Source of the DNA: an uncultured Spirochaetaceae bacterium
GTDB lineage: Bacteria; Spirochaetota; Spirochaetia; Sphaerochaetales; Sphaerochaetaceae
Assembly: GCA_944389985.1 (NCBI GenBank)
Contig: CALXON010000170.1
Coordinates: 1-7,352, forward strand
Direction: 5' to 3'
Length of the DNA: 7,352 nt
The notes under the pieces are model-generated. The model was not told where the DNA came from and did no database searches. It worked only from the letters and a program-made list of their open reading frames with translations. Made by a program: the position numbers and the translations under genes. Below are positions 1 through 6,461 of this stretch, piece after piece (position 1 is the stretch's first letter; each line of letters starts with the position of its first letter).

Positions 1-5
1 GATCT

Positions 6-1406
6 ATGAAGCTTTACAATACGATGTCCAGAAGCGTTGAGGAATTCGTCCCCATAGTGCCGGGAAAGGTTTCCATGTACTGTTGCGGACCGACAGTCTA
101 CAACTATGCGCATATAGGTAATCTCAGAACATATATTTTCGAGGATATTCTCCACAGGACTCTCCAGCGTGAGGGCTATGATCTCTGCCATGTAATGAAC
201 ATCACGGATGTCGGACACCTCACAGGTGACGGAGATGACGGGGAGGACAAGCTCGGAAAGAGATCCAGAGAGACCGGAAGGTCAGTCTGGGACATCGCCG
301 AGTTCTATACGAAGGCATTCTTCTCCGATGAGCATGACCTGAACATCATCCGCCCTGATATCGTATGCAAGGCGACTGACCATATACAGGACATGATCAA
401 TCTCATAAAGCGTCTGGAGGACCGCGGCCATACATATATCGCGGGAGGCAATGTCTACTTCTCGATCGATTCGATCGATGACTACGGCAAGCTCGCACGC
501 CTGAACCTCGATGATCTGAGAAGCGGAGCACGCATAGATATCGATTCGAACAAGAAGAATCCAAAGGATTTCGTCCTCTGGTTCACGAACTCGAAGTTCA
601 AGGATCAGGCGATGACATGGGATTCCCCATGGGGTAGAGGGTATCCGGGATGGCACATAGAGTGCTCCGCGATGTCGATGAAGTACCTCGGGGAGCATTT
701 CGATATCCACTGCGGAGGTATCGACGCGATTCCCGTTCACCACACGAACGAGATCGCACAGTCCGAGGCGGCTACGGGACATACATGGGTCAACTACTGG
801 TGCCATGGAGAGTTCCTCGTGAACGACAAGGGCAAGATGAGCAAGTCCACAGGTGAGTTCCTCACGCTTTCCGTGCTGAAGGACAAGGGATATGATCCCC
901 TTGATTACCGCTACTTCTGCCTTTCAGGTCACTACAGAAGCCAGCTGATGTTCTCCTATGAGGCACTCGATCATGCGAGAGCCGCGAGGAAGGGAGTGGT
1001 GCAGAAAGTCGCAGAGCTCAGGGCGGAGGCAGAGGCTGCGAAGGAGCCGTCTGCAGAGGCAAGAAGCTTCATGGAGAGCTTTGACAGTGCAATGGCGAAT
1101 GATCTCTCAGCTCCTCAGGCCCTGTCAGTGCTCCACACACTCCTCAAGTCACAGCTTCCGGCTGCGGACAAGCTTGCCGCTGTTTACCATATGGATGGAA
1201 TACTCGGCCTGAGACTCGACGAGGTCACTCCGTACAAGGAGGAGAGGGTCGGAGGAGACGAGGAATGGGCACTTGTCGAGGAGCGTGCCCAGGCGAAGAA
1301 GAACAAGGATTATCAGAGGGCAGACGCCATCAGGGCAGAGCTTCTCAGTCGCGGCTATATCGTGCGTGATACACCGAAAGGTGCGGTTCTTGAGAAAACA
1401 GTGTAA
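6..1406 (+). CDS. cysS: Cysteinyl-tRNA synthetase (CysRS), complete
   Basis: Class Ia aminoacyl-tRNA synthetase that charges tRNA-Cys with cysteine in the cytoplasm, an essential step of translation. The 466-residue product is the usual length for bacterial CysRS. The HIGH-type signature reads HIGN at residues 36-39, and the KMSKS loop is intact at 277-281. The catalytic zinc site is complete by spacing with the E. coli enzyme: C27, C220 (in WHIECSAM), H245 and E249 (in HHTNE). The C-terminal part (about 330-466) is the helical and anticodon-binding region, ending in the typical KxxKDYxxADxIR motif near 434-445. A GDGDDGEDK stretch near residue 74 matches CysRS proteins that I associate with spirochaetes. 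The ATG at 6 gives the expected N-terminus (MKLYNTMSR), but the ribosome site lies outside the window. The ECF sigma gene follows 28 nt downstream with no terminator between. Identification is firm. Confidence 0.98.
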   Translation: MKLYNTMSRSVEEFVPIVPGKVSMYCCGPTVYNYAHIGNLRTYIFEDILHRTLQREGYDLCHVMNITDVGHLTGDGDDGEDKLGKRSRETGRSVWDIAEFYTKAFFSDEHDLNIIRPDIVCKATDHIQDMINLIKRLEDRGHTYIAGGNVYFSIDSIDDYGKLARLNLDDLRSGARIDIDSNKKNPKDFVLWFTNSKFKDQAMTWDSPWGRGYPGWHIECSAMSMKYLGEHFDIHCGGIDAIPVHHTNEIAQSEAATGHTWVNYWCHGEFLVNDKGKMSKSTGEFLTLSVLKDKGYDPLDYRYFCLSGHYRSQLMFSYEALDHARAARKGVVQKVAELRAEAEAAKEPSAEARSFMESFDSAMANDLSAPQALSVLHTLLKSQLPAADKLAAVYHMDGILGLRLDEVTPYKEERVGGDEEWALVEERAQAKKNKDYQRADAIRAELLSRGYIVRDTPKGAVLEKTV

Positions 1407-1434
1407 CCTCTGAAGGGGAAGATTTGTTACTGAT

Positions 1435-1965
1435 ATGGAGATAAAGAGTACAGACCGTGATGATTTCAGGAGGGTGTACGATGCAGACTATCATCTGCTT
1501 GTCCAGGTGATAATGCACATTGTGTACAATCTTGAGATCGCGGAGGACCTTACCCAGGAGGCTTTCGAGAGGTTCTATGTGAAGAACATGACCTTTCCCT
1601 CCGAGGATGATGCCCGGTACTGGCTCATCAGGGTCGCGAAGAACCTTGCTCTCAACCACATAAGGCGCAACAAGCGCGAGATCGAGATGGTGGAGAAGGT
1701 GAAGCGCATGCCGTCTGCGGCAGCTGATGAGCGTGACGGTGCGAGCGAGGCCATAGAGAGGGAGAACCGCGAGGAGGTCAGGAGAGCGATCGATGCCCTC
1801 CCAGAGAACCTCAGGATGGTGATCCAGCTCAAGGAGTTCTCAGGGCTTGACTACAAGTCGATCTCGAAGGTGCTCGGTATCTCGGAGACTAATGTGAAGG
1901 TGAGGGTTTTCCGTGCCAGGAAGAAACTGGAGGAAGCACTCAGAGGAGAAGAGGATGTGTATTGA
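1435..1965 (+). CDS. ECF-type RNA polymerase sigma factor (sigma-70 family)
   Basis: Alternative sigma factor that would direct RNA polymerase to a small regulon in response to an envelope or stress signal. The 176-residue size and two-domain layout are typical of group IV (ECF) sigma factors. Sigma-2 covers about residues 8-80, with IAEDLTQEAFERFY at 35-48 (core binding and -10 region) and YWLIRVAKNLALNHIRR at 62-78 (region 2.4). An acidic/basic linker spans 81-114. Sigma-4 is at about 115-170, with ALPENLRMV at 121-129 and the helix-turn-helix YKSISKVLGISETNVKVRVFRAR at 140-162. The ATG at 1435 is the only sensible start because an in-frame stop lies at 1411. Its purine-rich AGGGG (1414-1418) is 16 nt away, longer than usual, so initiation may be weak. 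The stop codon lies inside the next gene, an anti-sigma factor, which fits a co-regulated pair. The ECF subgroup and target promoter cannot be assigned from the sequence alone. Confidence 0.95.
   Translation: MEIKSTDRDDFRRVYDADYHLLVQVIMHIVYNLEIAEDLTQEAFERFYVKNMTFPSEDDARYWLIRVAKNLALNHIRRNKREIEMVEKVKRMPSAAADERDGASEAIERENREEVRRAIDALPENLRMVIQLKEFSGLDYKSISKVLGISETNVKVRVFRARKKLEEALRGEEDVY
1944..1948 (+). promoter_or_regulatory. Ribosome binding site that sets the anti-sigma start
   Basis: A strong AGGAG lies 6 nt before the ATG at 1955, inside the last codons of the sigma gene. It selects this ATG over the earlier in-frame ATG at 1913, which lies deep within the sigma coding sequence. Translation of the anti-sigma factor is probably coupled to that of its sigma partner. 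Confidence 0.8.
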
Positions 1966-2491
1966 TGCCCAGATGCTCTCAGCTTATCTTGATGGTGAGC
2001 TTGCTGAGCCATACAGAACACAGGTGAAGGAACATCTTGAGCACTGTCCGGCATGCCGCCGCCATCTTGAGGATATGAAGGCGGTAGGTGACAGGATAAG
2101 GAGTGCGGAGTATCCGGACGAGCTTCTGGACAGGAACAAGGACAGGATATTCGCGCTTCTGGATTCGAAATACTTCCAGAACGGCAGGAAGGTGAGCTTC
2201 ATACGTCGCCGTCTTGAGATATCCATACCGTCTCTGGTGACTGCTGCCGCCGCGGTTGTCTTCATCTTCATCGGCAGCTTCATGTTCTTCGGCACATCCG
2301 GAGAGCAGACAGGTGAGATACTTCCTTCCTTTGCCGTACAGGCCGGAAGCGGAAGTGTGAGGTATGTCTCCGATGAGGCATCTCTTGATAACTTCACCCT
2401 TGAGGAGATCCTGCATTATCTCGACAGCAAGGGTTACAACGTGGATATATCGATAAAGGGATTGCAGCCGCTTGAGACTCCGGCGGAATAA
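1955..2491 (+). CDS. Transmembrane zinc-finger (zf-HC2/ZAS) anti-sigma factor
   Basis: Likely membrane-anchored regulator that holds the upstream ECF sigma factor inactive until a signal arrives. The 178-residue product has three parts. The N-terminal cytoplasmic zinc-binding domain carries H27-x3-C31-x2-C34, with C2 suitably placed as a fourth ligand as in ZAS proteins, plus the typical LSAYLDGEL sequence at 8-16. A charged linker runs from about 40 to 88. One hydrophobic membrane helix spans about 92-113. The remaining 65 or so residues should lie outside the cytoplasmic membrane. They contain FTLEEILHYLDSKGYNV (147-163), and I recognise no sensor domain there. The ATG at 1955 is chosen because of the AGGAG site, because it places the zinc-ligand C2 at the family's usual position, and because the 11-nt overlap with the sigma gene is a common arrangement. 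Function follows from domain architecture and gene pairing, not from a recognised close homologue. Confidence 0.88.
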   Translation: MCIDAQMLSAYLDGELAEPYRTQVKEHLEHCPACRRHLEDMKAVGDRIRSAEYPDELLDRNKDRIFALLDSKYFQNGRKVSFIRRRLEISIPSLVTAAAAVVFIFIGSFMFFGTSGEQTGEILPSFAVQAGSGSVRYVSDEASLDNFTLEEILHYLDSKGYNVDISIKGLQPLETPAE

Positions 2492-2507
2492 GCATGGACT
2501 ACCTGAT

Positions 2508-2539
2508 GAGAAGCCAGCCTGAAGGGGCTGGCTCTTCTC
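2508..2539 (+). terminator. Hairpin terminator between convergent genes
   Basis: A 7-bp GC-rich stem, GCCAGCC (2513-2519) with GGCTGGC (2526-2532), has a 6-nt loop. It can be extended by GAGAA (2508-2512) pairing with TTCTC (2535-2539) across a 2-nt bulge. On the plus strand the main stem is followed by the pyrimidine-rich tail TCTTCTCTTAT, so it probably ends the sigma/anti-sigma transcript 16 nt after the anti-sigma stop. The tail is not a clean U-run. The hairpin ends just next to the stop codon of the minus-strand lipoprotein gene (2540-2542), so it may also act on that transcript, although the opposite flank is not T-rich. Confidence 0.6.
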
Positions 2540-4609
2540 TTATCTCATGACAGCTTTCAGCGGGAAAGTGTCTCCGTCAGTATTCCTCTCGTATTTGTAC
2601 GGAATACCGGATAGCGCGCTGTTCATATCATTCATGGCATCATCCCATGTGTACTCCGTTCCGATCTGATGTATCTCGACAGCACCTGCTGAGGACATAT
2701 CCTCACCGACTCCCTGGAGCGTGTCACTCTGGTAGACTGAGGAGATTATCGAGGCTCTCTCATTCCGTCCTGCGATGTTTCCCGCCATGTTCTTTCCGGT
2801 CACTTTACCTGCAGAGTAGCACGAGATGAGCTCATAGAATCTGTTGATTCCCGCGATTCCTCCGACCTGCTCGTTGCCCTCCACCGTTCCTGTGGAGTAG
2901 CATGCTGCAAGGGGTCCCATGTTCAGCCCTGCGATTCCTCCGACTATTGTGTTGCTTGAAATATGCCCTGAGAATGAACAGGCATAGACAGAACCCAGGA
3001 AGTTATATCCTGTTATGCCTCCGGCCTCATCCCTGCCGCTGATACTTCCAGATGATGTACATTCCAGTATCTCCGATTCCTGGGAGTTGAGACCGGCTAT
3101 TCCTCCGATATACCAGTCGGGATCCTCTACTGTACCGCTGAATGATGATTTCTCAATCCTGCTCTTCACATCATTGCAGCCTGCAATGCCTCCGGCATAG
3201 TATCCGTCAGTGACCTTCCCGGTGAATGAACATGAGGATATTACCGCTTCGTCGGTGTTCAGTCCTGCGATACCTCCGATCGTGTACTCTCCGCTCAATC
3301 TTCCTGAAGCCGTGCAGTCCTTGACTGTTCCATAGTTGACTCCCGCGATTCCGCCGACATCCCCGTTTCCCTTTGCGGAGGCGGATGAACTGCAGCTCAT
3401 GATCGTTCCTTTGTTGCGGCCTGCGATGCCTCCACCTGCAATACCGGATTCACTTACAGTTCCTGATACTGTGACGCTGCTGATCGTGCCGAGGTTCTCT
3501 CCTGCCACGATGCCGTCATAACCTGATCCGCTTATCTCAGCACCTGTGATGATGAGATCGCTGACACTTCCGCTTCCTCCTATGACCTTGAAAAGTCCGG
3601 AGTGGTCCTCATTCCCTGTGACCCTGAGACCGGAGATGGTATGACCATTTCCGCGGAACATGCCGTTGTACGGTGTCTCTTCAGAGCCCACAGGTGTCCA
3701 TGGGGAAGTGAGGGAGATATCAGCAATGATCGTACAGGAGTCAGAGGAATGCTCCTCAGCCCATTTCCTGAGTCCATCCTCATTGTATGTGATGCATTCA
3801 CTTCCTGTCGTTGCCACATCCTCCCATCTTGCATGGAGCGTCATGTTTCTGGTGATCTTCTCCGAGAAGTCAAAGCGTGTGGATGATCCTTCTTCAAACC
3901 AGCCGAGGAATGTGAATTCCGTTCCGTTGTATGAGAGAGACACTTCAGGGACGTCTGTCATCACAGTACCATCAGCCACCGCAGTCTTCTCAGGAACGGG
4001 GCTCAGTACAGCTTCCTCTCCGAGCACAGGAAGATCAAAGACGAATGTTATGGTCTTCGCTTCCTTCCAGAGAGCGTGGAGCGTCATGTTGCCTCTCACC
4101 GGAGTCGAGAAGTCAAAAGGATCCCCGTTCTCTGTCAGGCTCCAGCCCTCGAATGAGAATCCGTTTCTTTCCGGATTCTTCTGAGGTCTCTCTATTGTGT
4201 GTCCTGAGATCACAAGCTGGGGCGCAATTGCCGATCCTCCCTCTGTGTCGAACTCGACCCTGTATACCGGAGACGAGTTCCTGACCCATCCTGCATAGAG
4301 TGTCAGGGGCCCTGTCACAGGGGTGTTCGGATCATATGCATTTACTCCATTCCTGTCGGTGAACCAGCCCGTGAAATGGTAACCGTTCCGGGCAGGAACA
4401 TCAGGACGGAAATCCCAGATAGGGGAATTCTCCTCCGCTTCGATCGTCACACTGGTCTTCCCGTCATTCCAGTGGCCGCCGTTGGCATCGAAAACGATCT
4501 CATGGATGACCGCCGGCTTATGAGGGGATGGAGAGCAGGCGGACAGAAGACAGATGACTATGCACATAACCGATAACAGAAACCTGAATTTTCCCTGGAT
4601 CATATTCAT
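2540..4609 (-). CDS. Surface lipoprotein with InlB-type B-repeats and GLUG repeats
   Basis: Predicted exported lipoprotein of 689 residues. Residues 1-25 form a signal peptide: basic KFR, a hydrophobic core, then the lipobox L22-S23-A24-C25, with C25 as the lipidated residue. Three InlB B-repeat/Flg_new-like modules follow at about 37-110, 116-183 and 186-264, with the usual FD..GG start and GW...TLxAxW end. The third is degenerate and lacks the GG. A linker (about 268-355) containing WTPVG and a FRGNGHTISGL motif leads into ten GLUG repeats of 26-29 residues (about 360-627), which should stack as a beta-helix. The tail holds a W-DDAMNDMNSAL motif and ends in LKAVMR. Related repeat proteins are thought to act in adhesion or surface interaction, but no ligand can be named. 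The ATG at 4603 (two codons in) is an alternative start that better fits the promoter. No Shine-Dalgarno site is seen for either. The open frame continues upstream to 4858, but that part precedes the signal peptide. Confidence 0.88.
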   Translation of the reverse strand: MNMIQGKFRFLLSVMCIVICLLSACSPSPHKPAVIHEIVFDANGGHWNDGKTSVTIEAEENSPIWDFRPDVPARNGYHFTGWFTDRNGVNAYDPNTPVTGPLTLYAGWVRNSSPVYRVEFDTEGGSAIAPQLVISGHTIERPQKNPERNGFSFEGWSLTENGDPFDFSTPVRGNMTLHALWKEAKTITFVFDLPVLGEEAVLSPVPEKTAVADGTVMTDVPEVSLSYNGTEFTFLGWFEEGSSTRFDFSEKITRNMTLHARWEDVATTGSECITYNEDGLRKWAEEHSSDSCTIIADISLTSPWTPVGSEETPYNGMFRGNGHTISGLRVTGNEDHSGLFKVIGGSGSVSDLIITGAEISGSGYDGIVAGENLGTISSVTVSGTVSESGIAGGGIAGRNKGTIMSCSSSASAKGNGDVGGIAGVNYGTVKDCTASGRLSGEYTIGGIAGLNTDEAVISSCSFTGKVTDGYYAGGIAGCNDVKSRIEKSSFSGTVEDPDWYIGGIAGLNSQESEILECTSSGSISGRDEAGGITGYNFLGSVYACSFSGHISSNTIVGGIAGLNMGPLAACYSTGTVEGNEQVGGIAGINRFYELISCYSAGKVTGKNMAGNIAGRNERASIISSVYQSDTLQGVGEDMSSAGAVEIHQIGTEYTWDDAMNDMNSALSGIPYKYERNTDGDTFPLKAVMR
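2729..3532 (-). repeat. Ten tandem GLUG repeats within the lipoprotein
   Basis: The GGIAGxN-type core recurs at residues 365, 393, 419, 445, 473, 502, 530, 557, 583 and 610, a period of 26-29 residues. Each is followed by a short variable turn and then xxCxSxGxVxG. Seven of the ten units have Cys at the same place (C406, C432, C460, C517, C544, C570, C597); the other three have Val, Ser and Ser. On the plus strand this appears as recurring CCTGCGATxCCTCC-like words. The copies are diverged, so this is an old protein repeat and not a recent DNA duplication. Confidence 0.88.
3818..4501 (-). repeat. Three InlB B-repeat (Flg_new-like) modules
   Basis: Each module is about 68-79 residues. Module 1 opens with IVFDANGG and closes with TLYAGW. 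Module 2 opens with VEFDTEGG and closes with TLHALW. Module 3 opens with ITFVFD and closes with TLHARW. All contain the GxxFxGW centre (YHFTGW, FSFEGW, FTFLGW). This is the beta-grasp-like module seen in Listeria internalins and many bacterial surface proteins. Module 3 has an altered first strand and a longer insert, so it is the most diverged copy. Confidence 0.8.
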
Positions 4610-4610
4610 A

Positions 4611-4638
4611 ATTATAGATCCGATAATCCAGTTGGCAA
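4611..4638 (-). promoter_or_regulatory. Candidate sigma-70-type promoter for the lipoprotein gene
   Basis: On the minus strand, TTGCCA (4638-4633) and a perfect TATAAT (4616-4611) are separated by 16 nt. Counting 7 nt from the end of the -10 box places the transcript start near 4604, at or next to the second ATG (4603). The mRNA may therefore be leaderless, with translation beginning at 4603. A 6-bp inverted repeat, CTGGAT (4595-4600) and ATCCAG (4626-4631), flanks the -10 box and could be an operator, but it is short. Confidence 0.6.
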
Positions 4639-4660
4639 TCTTTGTTGTTGCCCTTGTATT
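4632..4660 (+). promoter_or_regulatory. Candidate promoter for the nnr group
   Basis: TTGGCA (4632-4637) is a 5/6 match to the -35 consensus and is followed after 17 nt by TGTATT (4655-4660), a 4/6 match to the -10 box. The predicted start near 4667 leaves a leader of about 22 nt before the nnr ATG. The -35 hexamer overlaps that of the divergent lipoprotein promoter because TTGGCAA is nearly palindromic. Confidence 0.45.
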
Positions 4661-4688
4661 TGGAGAGAGAAAGATAAAGAATAAAAAC

Positions 4689-6053
4689 ATGCAGGCGGTT
4701 CTTACATTGTCAGAAGCGGGGGAGATGGACAGGAGGCTCATTGAGCGGTATGGTCTCTCATCTTCAGCTCTGATAGACAATGCGGCAAAGGGGGCCTTTG
4801 AGATCATTAAAGGGCGTGTATCCGGACGCATCGTCGTCATGGCGGGGCCGGGCAACAACGGCTCTGACGGAATTGAGCTTGCACGTCTTCTTCATGCGGC
4901 TGGTCATGATGTGTCCATGCTCTATCCGTATGAGAAAGGAAATGAGGAGAACCTCTCGAGAAGAAGGAATCTTCCTTCAGGTATGGCCGTTGTCAGCTCT
5001 CCTTCAGGATTCGATACCGTGATCGACGCTCTCTTCGGGTTCTCATACAGGAAGGGCAATGACACGATCCTTCAGAATATTGAGAATGAGATAGGAGAAG
5101 ATGCCCTCCGGATAGCTCTCGATGTTCCCTCAGGCGGTATCATAAGGGCGGACATCACTGTGTCGTTCATGGCTCCCAAGCTTGAGCTGTATCTGCCCTC
5201 TGTAAGGGGGATGGCAGGAGAGATCCACATATTCAATCCGGGATTTCCGGAAGATGAACTGAAGGAAAGTCCGGAGAGGGTCTATCTTCTCTCCGATGAT
5301 GATTCAGAGATCAGGAAGATAGGTGTCTCCGATTACAAGAACACGAGAGGACATCTTCTCATCATCGGTGGAAGTGATGAGTATACGGGAGCTCCGAGAC
5401 TCTCTGGACGGGCTGCGTTCGCTGCAGGATGCGGCCTTGTGACCGTCATGACTGACTCAGAGAAGATCCGTGATGAGAACCCGTCGTTCATGATCAGGAA
5501 ACCGGGGTCGGATCTTTCGCGTTATGATTCTGTTCTCGCGGGTCCAGGATGGGGAGACGGGAACTCAGATTTGTTCGAGAGCGCCTTCCTTTCAGGAAAA
5601 CCTCTTGTGATCGATGCTGACGCGCTGAAGTTCGTTCCCGGTCATGTTTTCGGAAACAGAGCTGTCCTCACGCCTCATATAGGGGAGTATAAAAGGCTGA
5701 TGAAGGCCATGGGAATGGATGACGGGCTGACATCCGCTGCAGAGCTTGAATCGGCGCTCAGGAAGCTTTCCGGAACGCTTTCCGCTGTCATCGTCCTCAA
5801 GTCGTCGACGGTCTGGATAACGGACGGCGATGACATATACATCTATGACGGGGCGAATCCCTCTCTCGGCGTTGCAGGTTCTGGTGATGTGCTTGCCGGT
5901 GTGACAGCTGCACTGATGGCTGGAGGAGAGGAGCCGCTCAGAGCTGCGGTGGATGGTGTCATACTCCATCAGAAAGCCGGAAGGAATGCCCATATTGAGT
6001 ATGGATACTACCCGGCAGACGAGCTCATAAAAGAGGTCGGGAGGGCAAGATGA
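4689..6053 (+). CDS. nnr: Bifunctional NAD(P)H-hydrate epimerase / ADP-dependent NAD(P)H-hydrate dehydratase
   Basis: Metabolite-repair enzyme of the cytoplasm. The N-terminal YjeF_N domain interconverts R- and S-NAD(P)HX, and the C-terminal ribokinase-like domain dehydrates S-NAD(P)HX back to NAD(P)H using ADP. The protein is 454 residues. The epimerase part (about 1-195) shows GPGNNGSDG at 53-61, VIDALFG at 111-117 and DVPSG at 145-149. The dehydratase part (about 205-454) shows IIGGSDEYTGAPRLSG at 225-240, GPGWG at 285-289, DADALK at 309-314, TPHIGE at 328-333 and GSGDVLAG at 397-404, with D400 as the expected catalytic Asp. The protein is shorter than common fused Nnr proteins (about 490-515), partly because a loop after DVPSG is missing. 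The ATG at 4689 gives the family's usual N-terminus. The frame stays open upstream to 4554, but that part overlaps the divergent lipoprotein gene. The ribosome site is weak (GGAGA lies 22 nt away). The stop overlaps the next gene. Confidence 0.93.
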   Translation: MQAVLTLSEAGEMDRRLIERYGLSSSALIDNAAKGAFEIIKGRVSGRIVVMAGPGNNGSDGIELARLLHAAGHDVSMLYPYEKGNEENLSRRRNLPSGMAVVSSPSGFDTVIDALFGFSYRKGNDTILQNIENEIGEDALRIALDVPSGGIIRADITVSFMAPKLELYLPSVRGMAGEIHIFNPGFPEDELKESPERVYLLSDDDSEIRKIGVSDYKNTRGHLLIIGGSDEYTGAPRLSGRAAFAAGCGLVTVMTDSEKIRDENPSFMIRKPGSDLSRYDSVLAGPGWGDGNSDLFESAFLSGKPLVIDADALKFVPGHVFGNRAVLTPHIGEYKRLMKAMGMDDGLTSAAELESALRKLSGTLSAVIVLKSSTVWITDGDDIYIYDGANPSLGVAGSGDVLAGVTAALMAGGEEPLRAAVDGVILHQKAGRNAHIEYGYYPADELIKEVGRAR

Positions 6054-6454
6054 TCCAGCAGTACTTTCTCATATTATGCTATCTTGTACTCTCGGCACTT
6101 CTCTTCCTTGTCGATTCATACAGGAAACAGCTTTCATTCGTGATAAGGATAAAGGGAATCCTGATGGAGAACAGGCATTACCTTGATGCGTATTTCATCT
6201 CAGGAATCATTATCGCGCTCTGGGCCCTGTTCGTCCCGATGTATCCGGGCCCCGTGATCCTCGGAGACCTTGTGCCGTCTCTCTGGACGATATACTCCGC
6301 ATTCTTCTTCCGCTTCAGGTTCTCCGAGAAGAGAAACGGGAGGGGAGAGGCGTACTTCGAGACATCGACCATGTCCAGAACCGCCCGGTACGGATGGATA
6401 ACCGTGATGATAGCCGTGATACATTTCATCCTCCCCGGCTATGTTCTGTTATAA
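6050..6454 (+). CDS. Unknown four-helix membrane protein
   Basis: I do not recognise a family for this 134-residue protein. It is strongly hydrophobic, with four likely membrane helices at about 4-21, 47-64, 69-88 and 115-133. Basic residues lie between helices 1 and 2 (YRKQ at 24-27, VIRIK at 31-35). A longer, hydrophilic loop at 89-114 (RFRFSEKRNGRGEAYFE and on) separates helices 3 and 4. There is no signal peptidase site and no catalytic motif that I can see. The start codon sits in an ATGA overlap with the nnr stop and has a GGGAGGG purine tract just upstream, so translation is likely coupled to nnr. Its position between two metabolite-repair genes is suggestive but does not define a role. 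Confidence 0.82.
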   Translation: MIQQYFLILCYLVLSALLFLVDSYRKQLSFVIRIKGILMENRHYLDAYFISGIIIALWALFVPMYPGPVILGDLVPSLWTIYSAFFFRFRFSEKRNGRGEAYFETSTMSRTARYGWITVMIAVIHFILPGYVLL

Positions 6455-6455
6455 T
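6447..6455 (+). promoter_or_regulatory. Extended -10 promoter for the NUDIX gene
   Basis: TGTTATAAT is a perfect extended -10 element (TGn followed by TATAAT). It overlaps the last codons and TAA stop of the membrane-protein gene. No good -35 hexamer is seen at the right distance, which extended -10 promoters can tolerate. The predicted transcript start, 7 nt past the box, is position 6462, exactly the A of the NUDIX ATG. Confidence 0.55.
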
Positions 6456-6461
6456 CACGTT

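Noticed and set aside
282..806. Long open frame on the minus strand opposite cysS
   Set aside because: No recognisable domain, no ribosome site evident, and fully covered by an essential conserved gene.
1913..1954. Earlier ATG for the anti-sigma gene at 1913
   Set aside because: It lies inside sigma region 4, lacks a matching ribosome site, and would add 14 residues before the usual family start.
1979..2416. Two long minus-strand frames opposite the anti-sigma gene
   Set aside because: Both are antisense to a gene with clear zinc-finger and membrane features. Neither shows a family motif.
2729..3532. Direct DNA repeats resembling a CRISPR or satellite array
   Set aside because: The recurring CCTGCGAT-type words keep a period of 78-87 nt in one reading frame and are diverged, so they reflect the GLUG protein repeats.
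3602..4284. Several plus-strand frames opposite the repeat lipoprotein
   Set aside because: They are low-complexity Ser/Pro/Arg-rich products of the opposite strand of a repeat gene, overlap one another, and have no motif.
4554..4688. N-terminal extension of Nnr with a hydrophobic, membrane-like segment
   Set aside because: It is antisense to the lipoprotein signal peptide and the divergent promoters, and Nnr families begin near the chosen ATG. The hydrophobicity is probably a by-product of reading the opposite strand.
4610..4858. Upstream extension of the lipoprotein reading frame to 4858 (83 more residues)
   Set aside because: It lies antisense to the well-supported N-terminus of Nnr and would bury the signal peptide and lipobox inside the protein.
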